From positions 1-64,000 of the forward strand of contig JAAVYR010000007.1 in the NCBI GenBank assembly GCA_022791255.1: a DNA stretch of 64,000 bases, in the 5' to 3' direction. The notes under the pieces were generated by a model that had not been told where the DNA came from, did not search any database, and worked only from the letters and a program-made list of their open reading frames with translations. The stretch's first letter is position 1; each line of letters opens with the position of its first letter. Made by a program: the position numbers and the translations under genes. Below are positions 9,416 to 19,429 of the stretch, piece after piece. Origin of the DNA: Peptococcaceae bacterium. Its GTDB lineage: Bacteria; Bacillota; Dehalobacteriia; UBA4068; JAAVYR01.

Positions 9416-10714
9416 ATGAAGGTTTCTGTAGACAAATCTGTAAAAAATGAAGTAACCATGGAAATTGAAGTTGCAGTAGAAGTTGTAGCTGCTGGTATGG
9501 ATAAAGCAGTGGTGGCTGTCAGCAAAAAGGTAAATATTCCAGGCTTCCGTAAAGGGAAAGTGCCTAGAATGGTATTAGAAAACTTTGTTGGCAAAGAATA
9601 TATCTTAAACGAAGCTGCTGACCAATTGATTACCGACGCTTATTGGGAGGCAATTGAACAAGAAAAAATTGATCCAGTCGATAATCCAAAAATTGATATT
9701 GTAACTTTGGAATTAGAAAAACCATTGGTATTCAAAGCCACTGTTACTGTAAAACCAGAAGTAAAACTGGGTGCATACAAAGGCTTGGAAGTAAAAAAAC
9801 CTGAAGTAAAAATCTTAGCCAAAGATGTAGACGCTGAAATCAAACGGATGCAACAACGGCTCGCAAAAGTGGTAGAAGTAGAAGCTGGGAAGAAATCCAA
9901 AAACGGCGATACTTTGACTATTGATTTTGAAGGCTTTATGGATGGGGAACCATTCCCAGGCGGTAAGGGAGACGGCTATCCATTAGAAATTGGTTCTAAA
10001 ACATTTATTCCTGGCTTTGAAGAACAATTAACCGGTGTGGTAGCAGGGGCCCATGTAGATGTTAATGTAACCTTCCCGGAAGATTATCATCAAGCAGACT
10101 TTGCTGGGAAAGAAGCCGTATTTAAGGTAACTGTTCATGATATCAAGAGAAAAGAATTACCGGCTTTGGATGATGACTTTGCTAAAGATGTCAGCGAAAC
10201 AGCTGATACCATGGCAGATCTCAAAAAAGAAGTTAAAGAACGGTTAGTAAAACAAGCTAATGAAGAAGCGGACAACCGTGTCAAAGATATGGCCATCGAC
10301 CAGATGCTGGAAGGGGTAGAAGTGGAAATTCCAGAGGTAATGATTGAACGCCGTATTAATGAAATGATTGCTGATATGGAACAAAACCTGCGCATGCAAG
10401 GTATGACTATGGAACAATACATGGAATATGCAAAAGTTACTAAAGAACAAATGGCTGATTACTATCGTCCACAAGCAGAAGGCAGTGTAAAATATGACTT
10501 GGCTTTAGAAGAAATCTGCAAGCAGGAAAATATCGAACCTTCTGAAGAGGACTTAAATAAACAACTAGAAATCATGGCTGAGTCTTCTGGTCGGTCTGCA
10601 GAAGATATTAAAAAAGACCTGGTAAAGAGTGGCAGAATAGACTCTTATATCTTCGCACTGCAAATGATGAAAGCTGCTGATGTGGTAAAAAATAGCGTTG
10701 TTGTTGTAAAATAA
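9416..10714 (+). CDS. tig: Trigger factor
   Basis: N-terminal ribosome-binding VPGFRKGKVPR-type motif (IPGFRKGKVPRMVLENFVG), FKBP domain GDTLTIDFEGFMDGEPFPGGKGDGYPLEIGS; upstream of clpP-clpX. Confidence 0.97.
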   Translation: MKVSVDKSVKNEVTMEIEVAVEVVAAGMDKAVVAVSKKVNIPGFRKGKVPRMVLENFVGKEYILNEAADQLITDAYWEAIEQEKIDPVDNPKIDIVTLELEKPLVFKATVTVKPEVKLGAYKGLEVKKPEVKILAKDVDAEIKRMQQRLAKVVEVEAGKKSKNGDTLTIDFEGFMDGEPFPGGKGDGYPLEIGSKTFIPGFEEQLTGVVAGAHVDVNVTFPEDYHQADFAGKEAVFKVTVHDIKRKELPALDDDFAKDVSETADTMADLKKEVKERLVKQANEEADNRVKDMAIDQMLEGVEVEIPEVMIERRINEMIADMEQNLRMQGMTMEQYMEYAKVTKEQMADYYRPQAEGSVKYDLALEEICKQENIEPSEEDLNKQLEIMAESSGRSAEDIKKDLVKSGRIDSYIFALQMMKAADVVKNSVVVVK

Positions 10715-10807
10715 GAAATTTTGCCGGATAGGTATTTGTAAGGATATTTTCGGGTATAAACATATATGGAAGCCAAAGGTCATATGCTATGGGGAGAGGT
10801 GAAGAAC

Positions 10808-11407
10808 ATGAGTATGTTAGTTCCAATGGTGGTAGAGCAGACGAATAGAGGGGAGCGGTCTTATGACATTTATTCCCGTTTGCTCAAGGACCGTCTGATT
10901 TTTTTAGGGGGACCTATTGATGATAATATGGCAAATTTAATTGTTGCGCAATTATTATTCTTAGAGTCTGAAGACCCTGATAAAGATATTCATTTGTACA
11001 TTAATAGTCCTGGCGGTTCTATTACATCGGGGATGGCTATTTTTGATACGATGCAATATATTCGTCCTGATGTTTCTACCATTTGCATTGGTATGGCAGC
11101 CAGCATGGGAGCATTTTTACTTACGGCCGGTGCTCCGGGCAAGCGCTATGCGCTCCCAAACAGTGAGATTATGATCCATCAGCCATTGGGTGGTACTCAG
11201 GGGCAGGCAACTGATATTGAAATCCATGCCAAACGGATTTTGAAGATGAAGGAAACCTTAAACAAAATCATGGCAGAACGAACTGGGCAAACCTTAAAGA
11301 AAATATCCCAAGATACCGAGCGAGATAACTTCATGACGGCAGAGGAAGCAAAAGCCTATGGGCTGATTGATGAAGTAATCCAAAATAGAGCGGCACTGCA
11401 AAAGTGA
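10808..11407 (+). CDS. clpP: ATP-dependent Clp protease proteolytic subunit
   Basis: [34 protein letters not shown]; start at ATG 10808 after GGGAGAGG (ORF track opens at 10766). Confidence 0.97.
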   Translation: MSMLVPMVVEQTNRGERSYDIYSRLLKDRLIFLGGPIDDNMANLIVAQLLFLESEDPDKDIHLYINSPGGSITSGMAIFDTMQYIRPDVSTICIGMAASMGAFLLTAGAPGKRYALPNSEIMIHQPLGGTQGQATDIEIHAKRILKMKETLNKIMAERTGQTLKKISQDTERDNFMTAEEAKAYGLIDEVIQNRAALQK

Positions 11408-11466
11408 TTTTGGGAGACATGTGAGAAAAAACGAAAATGGCAAGTGGTGCCAGAAAGGGTGAGAGC

Positions 11467-12735
11467 GTGTCAAAATCTACAGAAGATAATGGTCGTTTAG
11501 AGTGTTCATTTTGTGGAAAATCCCAAAATCAGGTAAAGAAATTGGTAGCTGGTCCTCATGTGTATATTTGTAATGAATGTATTTCTCTATGCAGCGAAAT
11601 CATCAATGATGAGATGAAGGAAACCATGATAGAGGAATTCGTTGATTTACCAAAGCCACGGGAGATAAAAAGCTTCTTAGACCAATATGTTATCGGCCAA
11701 GAAGACGCCAAAAAGGCATTATCTGTTGCGGTATATAATCATTACAAACGAATTAAATTGGGCGGCAAGATCGATGATGTAGAGCTGAAGAAAAGTAATA
11801 TTCTCATGCTGGGGCCTACTGGCAGCGGGAAGACTTTGCTGGCTGAGACATTAGCGCGGATTATCGATGTGCCTTTTGCTGTGGCAGACGCTACTTCTCT
11901 CACTGAAGCTGGTTATGTAGGGGAGGATGTAGAAAATATCCTCTTAAAGCTATTACAGGCTGCTGACTTTGATGTGGAACGAGCAGAAAAAGGTATCATC
12001 TACATTGATGAAATTGATAAAATCACCAGAAAATCTGAAAATCCATCGATTACCCGAGATGTATCTGGGGAAGGGGTACAACAAACCTTACTGAAAATCT
12101 TAGAAGGGACTGTAGCAAGTGTTCCTCCGCAAGGCGGACGGAAGCATCCTCACCAGGAATTTATCCAGATAGATACCACCAATATTCTCTTTATCTGCGG
12201 CGGGGCTTTTGCTGGCATTGAGAAAATCATTGAAAATCGTACCAGTTCTAAGACGATGGGCTTTGGGGCAGAAATTCGCAGTAAAAACCAAGAAAATATT
12301 GGGGAAACGCTGAAAAAGATTTTGCCGGAAGATTTATTGAAATTTGGCTTAATTCCAGAATTTATCGGCCGTGTGCCGGTAGTGGTTTCTTTGGAACCTC
12401 TAGATGAGGATGCCCTGGTCCGGGTATTAACAGAGCCTCAAAATGCACTGGTAAAACAATATCAGAAGTTATTTGAGCTGGATGGCGTTCTTTTAGAAAT
12501 CACCGAAGATGCAGTGCGGGAAGTAGCCCGACAGGCCATCAAGCGGAACACCGGAGCTAGAGGATTGCGTTCTATTATGGAAGCATTGATGCAGGACTTA
12601 ATGTATGAAATCCCTTCTCAGGAAGATGTTGGCAAATGTATCATTGATAGTGCTGTGATTTTAGGTGAAGGGGCGCCAACGCTTATCACCAAAGAAGAGC
12701 TTTATGAAGAGGCTGGTGCTAACGAAACGGCATAA
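11467..12735 (+). CDS. clpX: ATP-dependent Clp protease ATP-binding subunit ClpX
   Basis: Zinc-finger [14 protein letters not shown]...CNECI, Walker A GPTGSGKT; likely GTG start 11467 (ORF track opens at 11437). Confidence 0.96.
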   Translation: MSKSTEDNGRLECSFCGKSQNQVKKLVAGPHVYICNECISLCSEIINDEMKETMIEEFVDLPKPREIKSFLDQYVIGQEDAKKALSVAVYNHYKRIKLGGKIDDVELKKSNILMLGPTGSGKTLLAETLARIIDVPFAVADATSLTEAGYVGEDVENILLKLLQAADFDVERAEKGIIYIDEIDKITRKSENPSITRDVSGEGVQQTLLKILEGTVASVPPQGGRKHPHQEFIQIDTTNILFICGGAFAGIEKIIENRTSSKTMGFGAEIRSKNQENIGETLKKILPEDLLKFGLIPEFIGRVPVVVSLEPLDEDALVRVLTEPQNALVKQYQKLFELDGVLLEITEDAVREVARQAIKRNTGARGLRSIMEALMQDLMYEIPSQEDVGKCIIDSAVILGEGAPTLITKEELYEEAGANETA

Positions 12736-12757
12736 AAACAAAGAAATTTAAGTAAAA

Positions 12758-12793
12758 GGAACACCATCATATAACAGGTGGTGTTCCTTTTTT
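12758..12793 (+). terminator. Terminator after clpX
   Basis: AGGAACACCA...TGGTGTTCCT followed by TTTTTT. Confidence 0.85.
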
Positions 12794-12841
12794 GTTTTCA
12801 TAAAGCTTCTTCTTGAAAGCTTTCATTTATGATATTTGATT

Positions 12842-13288
12842 TTATTCTGCTAATTTCATGTATAAGATGGGATAAGGGTTTCCTTGTTCATCAGTCTCTG
12901 TTCTCTGGTAAACTTGAAATCCCATGTGTTGGTAAAATCCTTTTGCTTGGGGATTTTGTTCGTTGACGCATAATTCATTGACTGCATAGTTTTTTATAGC
13001 ATGCTCCAGGAGTTTTCTGCCAATGCCGTTGCCTCTTTGTTCTGGGGTAATGAAAAGCATTTCCAGTTTGTTTCCGGCGATGCCCATAAAGGCGATGGGG
13101 CATTCCTCTGTATCCATTGCCACAATTAAATGAGGGATTTCTTGCAAGGCAGTGGGAACGAATTCTGCAATTTTGGCGATTTCTTCTTTGCTTAAAAACA
13201 GGTGGGTAGCGGTGACAGATTTTTCCCAAACAGAGAGTAATTTATTGATAAGCAGTTCGTCTCTTTCTATGGTTTCGTAAAACTTCAT
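12842..13288 (-). CDS. GNAT-family N-acetyltransferase
   Basis: LEMLFITPEQRGNGIGRKLLEHAI and NPQAKGFYQHMGFQVYQRTE. Confidence 0.9.
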   Translation of the reverse strand: MKFYETIERDELLINKLLSVWEKSVTATHLFLSKEEIAKIAEFVPTALQEIPHLIVAMDTEECPIAFMGIAGNKLEMLFITPEQRGNGIGRKLLEHAIKNYAVNELCVNEQNPQAKGFYQHMGFQVYQRTETDEQGNPYPILYMKLAE

Positions 13289-13473
13289 AAAGAGCAGTTC
13301 CTTTCTGATTAGTAATATTTGGGGTTTTACTGGATGGTATACATATTGGTATTATAGCATAGAAGGTGGCTAAGGAGAATATTCGTTTTATTTGGTTTGC
13401 CATAGGGGGCGCATTTGATGGGAATGTTTCATATACTAGAGGGAGATTGTATATTATCGGGATTTATGATAAA

Positions 13474-13490
13474 ATATCCTAATAGGATAT
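13474..13490. promoter_or_regulatory. Perfect 17-bp palindrome upstream of lon
   Basis: ATATCCTA-A-TAGGATAT. Confidence 0.45.
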
Positions 13491-13538
13491 GGTAAATTTT
13501 TACTTTTTTTGAAAAGAGATTTTTATTAAAAAGAAAAT

Positions 13539-13568
13539 TGGATATGCTATTCTTTAGAATAGTGTAAT
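13539..13568 (+). promoter_or_regulatory. Candidate lon promoter with palindromic spacer
   Basis: TTGGAT - 18 bp - TGTAAT; the spacer contains the perfect palindrome CTATTCT-TT-AGAATAG (13547-13562). Confidence 0.45.
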
Positions 13569-13605
13569 TAAAATAGAAGTAAAGTTGGATGAAGGAGCGG
13601 AAAGC

Positions 13606-16032
13606 ATGAAAGAAGTTTCTGAAAATCCCTTAATCAGTGAAAATCAGAGTGAAACGCCTGATATGGTCATAGAAAAAAGTGGGGCCAGACCAGAGGATTT
13701 TTTTTCCAGTAGTGATTATTTTGAAATGCCATTGCTGCCATTGCGTGGTTTAATTGTCTTTCCTTATATGATGATCCATTTGGATGTAGGCAGAGAACGG
13801 TCTATCAATGCGGTAGATGACGCGATGCTCTCCGCAGGGCAGCTTATCTTTTTGTCTATGCAGCTGGACCCTCAGGTGGATAACCCGGGACAAGAGGATA
13901 TCGCCACTATGGGGACAGTGGCTAAAATCAAACAGCTGGTAAAGCTTCCTGGTGGGACTGTGCGTGTGTTGGTAGAGGGCTTATACCGAGCAAAAATCGA
14001 ACAGTTTATCTTTGATGAACCATATATGTTGGTATCTCTTTCTCGTCCTTCTGAGGAACCTTCTTGTTCTTTTGTAGAGTTAGAAGCTCTTTCTCGGAAC
14101 CTGGAGCGGTGCTTTAACCAGTATGCTAAGGATAATAAGAAGATTACGCCAGACGCACTAACGACCCTTGCTACCATTGAAGACCCAAGACGGTTAGGGG
14201 ATATTATTGCCACTTATCTGCGGCTGAAGCTGCCAGAAAAACAGAAAATCCTGGATACGGCTGCAGTAGATAAACGATTAGAAATGTTAATTGGCATCGT
14301 TAATCGGGAAATTGAAATCATTGATTTAGATAAAAGAATTTCTCAGCGAGTGCGGGAGCAGATGGATAAATCTCAGAAAGAATATTATCTGAGAGAGCAG
14401 ATGAAAGCCATCCAGAAAGAACTGGGGGAAGGCGATGAGCGGACTGCAGAAGTAGCGGCACTCAAGGCAAAAGCTGCCAAAATCAAATTCCCAGCAGCCG
14501 TCAAAGAAAAACTAGATAATGAACTGGACCGCCTGCAGAAAATGCCGCCTTTGATGGCTGAGGCTATGGTAGTAAGAAATTATATTGACTGGATATTAGA
14601 CTTGCCATGGGATAAAACCAGCAAAGATAAGCTGGATTTAGCGGATTGCGAAGCAGTGCTGGACCGGGAACACTATGGGCTAGAGAAGGTAAAGGAACGG
14701 GTATTAGAGTATCTTGCTGTGAGTAAACTGACTCACGGACAAAAAAGTCCTATCCTATGCCTTGTGGGGCCGCCTGGTGTGGGGAAGACCTCTCTTGCCC
14801 AATCTATCGCCAAAAGCCTAAATCGGAAGTTTATTCGTATTTCATTAGGCGGTGTGCGGGATGAAGCGGAAATCCGGGGTCATCGTCGCACTTATATCGG
14901 TGCTTTACCTGGCCGTATTATTCAAAATATGAAAACGGCTGGCGTAAAAAACCCTCTCTTCCTTTTAGATGAAATCGATAAAATGAGTACGGACTTTCGT
15001 GGGGACCCGGCAAGCGCTCTTTTAGAGGTATTAGACCCAGAGCAGAATAACAGCTTTAGCGATCACTATTTGGAGGTGCCGTTTGACCTGTCTCAGGTCA
15101 TGTTTATTACCACGGCCAATGTTAAAGATAATATTCCCCGTCCTCTTTTAGATAGAATGGAAGTCATTGATTTACCGAGCTACACCCAGGAAGAAAAAAC
15201 AGAAATTGCGAAACGGCACTTAATCCCAAAAAATCTTACCCAGCATGGGCTGGAAGCAGAGAATGTGCAATTTTCTGATAATGCCATTCGTATGATGATA
15301 CGCTGTTACACCAGGGAAGCAGGCGTCAGAAACCTGGAACGGACTATTGCCAAAGTATGTCGAAAATTAGGCAGAGCCGTTGTCAGTGGCGAGACGGGGC
15401 CTTTTAAAATCACAGCACAGACCATTGGTGGGTATCTAGGTGCGCCGAAATTTCCTTATGCAGCAGAAGAAAAGACAGATCAAGTGGGCGTTGCTACTGG
15501 TCTTGCTTGGACCCAAGTTGGTGGGGAAGTATTAGAAATCGAAGTGCAAGTGCTGCCAGGTAAAGGGAAAATCTCCCTTACGGGACAACTGGGCGATGTG
15601 ATGAAGGAAAGTGTGCAGACTGGTTACACTTATATTCGTGCTATCGGGGAAAAGCTTGGTATTGCCTCTGATGTAGAGGAAAAATATGATATTCACCTTC
15701 ATGTGCCGGAAGGTGCCATCCCTAAAGACGGGCCCTCTGCTGGGATTACCATGGCGCTAGCCATTGCTTCTGCACTCACTGAGCGGCCTATCCGCCATGA
15801 AGTGGCGATGACAGGGGAAATTACTTTGCGCGGCCGCGTGTTACCGGTTGGTGGTATTAAAGAAAAAGTATTGGCAGCTTACCGTCATGGTGCTAAGGTC
15901 ATCATTCTCCCTGCGGCTAATAAAAAAGATTTAGAAGATATTCCTCTCAGCGTATTAAGAAAACTAAAATTTCACTTTGTGGAGCAGATGGAAGAGGTTA
16001 TTGAGATTGCCTTATTACCCAAAAAGAAGTAA
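13606..16032 (+). CDS. lon: ATP-dependent protease Lon
   Basis: [23 protein letters not shown]; Walker [10 protein letters not shown]; catalytic GPSAGITMA; start ATG 13606 after AAGGAG. Confidence 0.96.
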   Translation: MKEVSENPLISENQSETPDMVIEKSGARPEDFFSSSDYFEMPLLPLRGLIVFPYMMIHLDVGRERSINAVDDAMLSAGQLIFLSMQLDPQVDNPGQEDIATMGTVAKIKQLVKLPGGTVRVLVEGLYRAKIEQFIFDEPYMLVSLSRPSEEPSCSFVELEALSRNLERCFNQYAKDNKKITPDALTTLATIEDPRRLGDIIATYLRLKLPEKQKILDTAAVDKRLEMLIGIVNREIEIIDLDKRISQRVREQMDKSQKEYYLREQMKAIQKELGEGDERTAEVAALKAKAAKIKFPAAVKEKLDNELDRLQKMPPLMAEAMVVRNYIDWILDLPWDKTSKDKLDLADCEAVLDREHYGLEKVKERVLEYLAVSKLTHGQKSPILCLVGPPGVGKTSLAQSIAKSLNRKFIRISLGGVRDEAEIRGHRRTYIGALPGRIIQNMKTAGVKNPLFLLDEIDKMSTDFRGDPASALLEVLDPEQNNSFSDHYLEVPFDLSQVMFITTANVKDNIPRPLLDRMEVIDLPSYTQEEKTEIAKRHLIPKNLTQHGLEAENVQFSDNAIRMMIRCYTREAGVRNLERTIAKVCRKLGRAVVSGETGPFKITAQTIGGYLGAPKFPYAAEEKTDQVGVATGLAWTQVGGEVLEIEVQVLPGKGKISLTGQLGDVMKESVQTGYTYIRAIGEKLGIASDVEEKYDIHLHVPEGAIPKDGPSAGITMALAIASALTERPIRHEVAMTGEITLRGRVLPVGGIKEKVLAAYRHGAKVIILPAANKKDLEDIPLSVLRKLKFHFVEQMEEVIEIALLPKKK

Positions 16033-16095
16033 ACAGATTTGATATATCTTTAAATAAATTTACCAGAATAAGAAATGAACGGAATGGAAGGAAAA

Positions 16096-16722
16096 ATGGA
16101 AATAAAAAAAGCGGAATACATTGCAAGTGCAGTGTATCCAGAGCAGTACCCAGAAGAGATATTACCGGAAATCGCCATGCTTGGTCGGTCCAATGTAGGG
16201 AAGTCTTCCCTCATTAATAGTCTCAGTAATCGAAAAAATCTGGCAAGAACTAGCAGTCAACCGGGAAAAACCAGACTGATTAACTTTTATAAAATGGACC
16301 GCAGCTGGTATTTGGTGGATTTGCCGGGATATGGTTATGCCAAGGTTTCCCAATCTTCTCGTGATGATTGGAAAAAAATGATAGAAAAATATCTGGCTTG
16401 TAACCCAGAAAATAAATTTTACTTTCAGCTGGTAGATATTCGTCACGAGCCTTCTGCGTTGGACAAGCAGATGAATGGCTGGCTAGAAGAGAAAGACTTT
16501 CCTTATGTTGTTATTGCTACGAAATTGGACAAGATTAGCCGTGGTGCTCGTGAAAAACAACTGGCATTAATCAGTAAAACATTAGGTGTAGAGCGGGAGC
16601 GGATTTTTCCTTTTTCGGCTCAAACAAAAGAGGGGAAAGAAGCAATCCTTTCTCTTATCGGCAAACTCCTAGGGATAGAGGAGCCGGAAACAGAAGCGGT
16701 AAGCAGTGAAAAAGAAGCCTAA
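16096..16722 (+). CDS. engB: Ribosome biogenesis GTPase YihA/YsxC/EngB
   Basis: GRSNVGKSSLINSL, DLPGYGYAKVS, ATKLDK; directly downstream of lon. Confidence 0.95.
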   Translation: MEIKKAEYIASAVYPEQYPEEILPEIAMLGRSNVGKSSLINSLSNRKNLARTSSQPGKTRLINFYKMDRSWYLVDLPGYGYAKVSQSSRDDWKKMIEKYLACNPENKFYFQLVDIRHEPSALDKQMNGWLEEKDFPYVVIATKLDKISRGAREKQLALISKTLGVERERIFPFSAQTKEGKEAILSLIGKLLGIEEPETEAVSSEKEA

Positions 16723-16739
16723 AGAATTGAATTATAACA

Positions 16740-16777
16740 AAAGAGGTAACAGTATCATTTCTGTTACCTCTTTTTTG
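16740..16777 (+). terminator. Terminator after engB
   Basis: AAGAGGTAACAG-tatcattt-CTGTTACCTCTTTTTT. Confidence 0.9.
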
Positions 16778-16824
16778 TATAAATTTGTTTTTAGCAGAAA
16801 TGAGCAGGTGTACTGACGTACTGT

Positions 16825-17157
16825 TTATTTTTCTGTTAGATTGTTTTCACCCCAGGTTTTCATATAGCTGAGTACATCGATAAAGCTTTTGCCTAAATCC
16901 GTTAGAGTATATTCTACTCTTGGCGGAACCTCATTAAAATCATGACGAATTAAGAACCCATCCGCTTCTAATTCGCGCAGCTGCTTTGTTAGAGAAGACT
17001 CTGTTATTTCTCCCAGCTGACGGCGGAGTGCGCCAAATCTATGAATATCTTGAAAAGCAATATAGTAGAGGATTTCCAGTTTCCATTTACCGCCCAAGAT
17101 TTTTTGCAGGGTAGACATGGTTTTGCAGCGCGCGATAGCTGTTTCTGTTTTTCTCAT
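16825..17157 (-). CDS. HxlR-family transcriptional regulator
   Basis: TLQKILGGKWKLEILYYIAFQDIHRFGALRRQLGEITESSLTKQLRELEADGFLIRHDFNEVPPRVEYTLTDLG. Confidence 0.93.
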   Translation of the reverse strand: MRKTETAIARCKTMSTLQKILGGKWKLEILYYIAFQDIHRFGALRRQLGEITESSLTKQLRELEADGFLIRHDFNEVPPRVEYTLTDLGKSFIDVLSYMKTWGENNLTEK

Positions 17158-17216
17158 GTGATACCTCCTGGATAGATGGTTAACTGCATGATAGCATTTT
17201 TATTGCCAAAAAGCTA

Positions 17217-17235
17217 GGTACTGCAAAAAAGTACC
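17217..17235. promoter_or_regulatory. Candidate HxlR operator
   Basis: Inverted repeat GGTACT-gcaaaaa-AGTACC in the divergent intergenic region, followed by GTAC. Confidence 0.5.
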
Positions 17236-17308
17236 GTACTTGTGCAATTTTTATATGTTGATATAATGACTTCAGCATGTAATAACGGCAAAACAGGGAG
17301 GTGTTCTC

Positions 17309-18244
17309 ATGCATTATACTGGAACCATCTGGCGGCCGCCTTATGAGGCAGACTCTTTATTGTTAGAAGTAACGGCAGGCTGTAGTCATCATCAATGTAA
17401 ATTTTGTACCCTTTATCAAGAGTTGCCGTTTCAGTTTAAAATGTCTTCTATGTCTCACATAGAAAGTGATTTACTGGAGGCGCAGCTTTGGTGTGCTGAC
17501 CCTATCGCAAAGCTCAGTGCTAGACTACAAGGACTATCTAGACCTGATTGTATCCAGAGAGTATTTTTAGTAGGGGCTAATCCCTTTGTTTTGCAATATC
17601 AGCGGCTAATGGATATTGCTGGTCTTATCCGGAAATATCTGCCAACTATTAAAACAATTGGTTGTTTTGCGAGAATTACGGATATCCAGTTAAAGTCTGA
17701 TACGGAATTAGAAATGCTTCATAAAATAGGCTATGATGGTTTAACCATCGGAATGGAAACTGGTGATGAGGAAGCCTTGGCTTTTATGAATAAAGGGTAT
17801 GGGGCTATGGATATTGTAGAACAATGTTGTCGATTGGACCAAGTCGGTATGCGGTATCAGTTCTTTTATTTGGTGGGTGTTTCTGGGGCTGGTCGTGGTG
17901 AGATAGGGGCTAGGGCTACAGCTACTGTTTGTAATCAGTTGCATCCGGCTCTGATTGGCTGTAATATGTTGACGGTTTACCCGGAGTCTCAGTTATTTGA
18001 AGAAATCCAACAAGGTAATTGGCAGGAGTCATCTGAAATCGAAAAGTATCAGGAAATGAAAGTATTAATGGAAAATTTGCAAATCACTACGAAATTTGCA
18101 GCGCTGGGTGCCTCCAATGCTTTTCAGTTTCAGGGAAATTTACCTGATGAAAAAGCTATCCTGAGGACAGCCATTGATAAAATAATAGATACCGTACAAG
18201 AAACCGATTTGCGTGCCTATCGCAAACATCTTCCTCATCTGTAA
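17309..18244 (+). CDS. Radical SAM protein
   Basis: LLEVTAGCSHHQCKFCTLYQELPF (CX4CX2C); GLTIGMETGDEEAL. Confidence 0.88.
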   Translation: MHYTGTIWRPPYEADSLLLEVTAGCSHHQCKFCTLYQELPFQFKMSSMSHIESDLLEAQLWCADPIAKLSARLQGLSRPDCIQRVFLVGANPFVLQYQRLMDIAGLIRKYLPTIKTIGCFARITDIQLKSDTELEMLHKIGYDGLTIGMETGDEEALAFMNKGYGAMDIVEQCCRLDQVGMRYQFFYLVGVSGAGRGEIGARATATVCNQLHPALIGCNMLTVYPESQLFEEIQQGNWQESSEIEKYQEMKVLMENLQITTKFAALGASNAFQFQGNLPDEKAILRTAIDKIIDTVQETDLRAYRKHLPHL

Positions 18245-18270
18245 AGTATCTGCAAAAGAGATTATCAAAT

Positions 18271-18306
18271 AAAAAGGCTGTGACTTTTATGGTCACAGCC
18301 TTTTAT
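18271..18306. terminator. Bidirectional terminator between convergent genes
   Basis: AAAAAGGCTGTGAC-ttttatg-GTCACAGCCTTTT. Confidence 0.85.
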
Positions 18307-18315
18307 AATGCGGCG

Positions 18316-18687
18316 TTATTTGATATTCTTTTCGCAATGTTCTTTAATCTTTTGGAAGCTTTCTCTGCTAATTACATGCTCAATGCGGCAGGCGTCTTGG
18401 GTGGCTGTCTCTTCGCTCACGCCTAAACGCATAAGGTATTCGCTAAGAAGTAGGTGCCGTTCATAGATTTCTTCAGCGATTTCTTGTCCGGCAGGAGTAA
18501 GGGATATCAGCTTCCCGTCGTCTATGAGAATAAGTTCTTGGGCTTGCAAGAGCTTCATAGCGTTACTGACGCTGGGTTTAGAAAAGTTTAGTTCGCCGGC
18601 AATATCAATGGCTCGGACTTGTCCTTTTTTTTGTTGCAAGATTAAAATTGTTTCTAGGTACATTTCTGCTGACTCTTGGCTGCGCAT
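18316..18687 (-). CDS. DtxR/MntR-family metal-dependent transcriptional repressor
   Basis: SAEMYLETILILQQKKGQVRAIDIAGELNFSKPSVSNAMKLLQ...GQEIAEEIYERHLLLSEYLMRLGVSEETATQDACRIEHVIS. Confidence 0.95.
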   Translation of the reverse strand: MRSQESAEMYLETILILQQKKGQVRAIDIAGELNFSKPSVSNAMKLLQAQELILIDDGKLISLTPAGQEIAEEIYERHLLLSEYLMRLGVSEETATQDACRIEHVISRESFQKIKEHCEKNIK

Positions 18688-18820
18688 AGCATTCGCCTCC
18701 TTTATCTGGTCTTTCCTTCATATGATTGTTTTTGATTGTTTTAGCTTACAGTGATTTCCTGGTTAATCTCATGGTAGCAAAAAAAAGCAGGGAGTGCAAG
18801 AAAAAAAGTGATAATTCCTA

Positions 18821-18849
18821 TTGACATCCTTGGAATTGTTTTGTAAAAT
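18821..18849 (+). promoter_or_regulatory. feo promoter
   Basis: TTGACA - 17 bp - TAAAAT. Confidence 0.8.
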
Positions 18850-18860
18850 ATATCCGAAGT

Positions 18861-18880
18861 TAGTTAGTAGTGACTAACTA
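18861..18880. promoter_or_regulatory. Candidate DtxR-family operator
   Basis: Perfect IR TAGTTAGT-agtg-ACTAACTA immediately downstream of the -10; core GTTAG-N6-CTAAC recurs before feoB. Confidence 0.65.
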
Positions 18881-18930
18881 TTCTTTTTAGGAAGTAGTTA
18901 GTTATGGATAACTTTAAGGAGGAATGAAGA

Positions 18931-19140
18931 ATGCCACTGAGTCTTGCACCTATTGGAGAAATCATGCAAATAAAAAAAATCAAAGGAAGGGATGAGGCAT
19001 TACAATTTCTTCATCGTTTAGGCTGCTTAGAGGGCGAGGCAATTACAGTTGTTTCGAAGTTCAGCGGTAATGTTATCGTGAACATAAAAGGAGCGCGAAT
19101 TGCTCTGGATAAAAATATGGCCAATCGGATTATGGTGTAA
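18931..19140 (+). CDS. feoA: FeoA-domain ferrous iron transport protein
   Basis: MPLSLAPIGEIMQIKKIKGRDEALQFLHRLGCLEGEAITVVSKFSGNVIVNIKGARIALDKNMANRIMV. Confidence 0.9.
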   Translation: MPLSLAPIGEIMQIKKIKGRDEALQFLHRLGCLEGEAITVVSKFSGNVIVNIKGARIALDKNMANRIMV

Positions 19141-19151
19141 GGAGGAGCAGT

Positions 19152-19373
19152 ATGAACACATTAAATCAAGTGAAAGCGGGAAATGCGGCAACTGTTGTGA
19201 AAATCCATGGTGAAGGTGCATTGCGACGCCGGGTGATGGATATGGGCATTACCAAAGGGGTAGAGGTCCTGGTACGGAAAGTAGCGCCTCTAGGCGACCC
19301 TATGGAAGTGACGGTGCGCGGCTATGAGCTGACAATCCGCAAACATGATGCGAAAATCATTGAAGTGCAGTAA
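19152..19373 (+). CDS. feoA: Second FeoA-domain protein
   Basis: NAATVVKIHGEGALRRRVMDMGITKGVEVLVRKVAPLGDPMEVTVRGYELTIRKHDAKIIEV. Confidence 0.93.
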   Translation: MNTLNQVKAGNAATVVKIHGEGALRRRVMDMGITKGVEVLVRKVAPLGDPMEVTVRGYELTIRKHDAKIIEVQ

Positions 19374-19394
19374 ATAAAAAAAATTTAGCATAAG

Positions 19395-19410
19395 GTTAGC
19401 AGAAACTAAC
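19395..19410. promoter_or_regulatory. Second GTTAG-N6-CTAAC box upstream of feoB
   Basis: GTTAG-cagaaa-CTAAC, same spacing as the box at 18863-18878. Confidence 0.5.
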
Positions 19411-19429
19411 TAAGAAAGGGGATGGGTTT

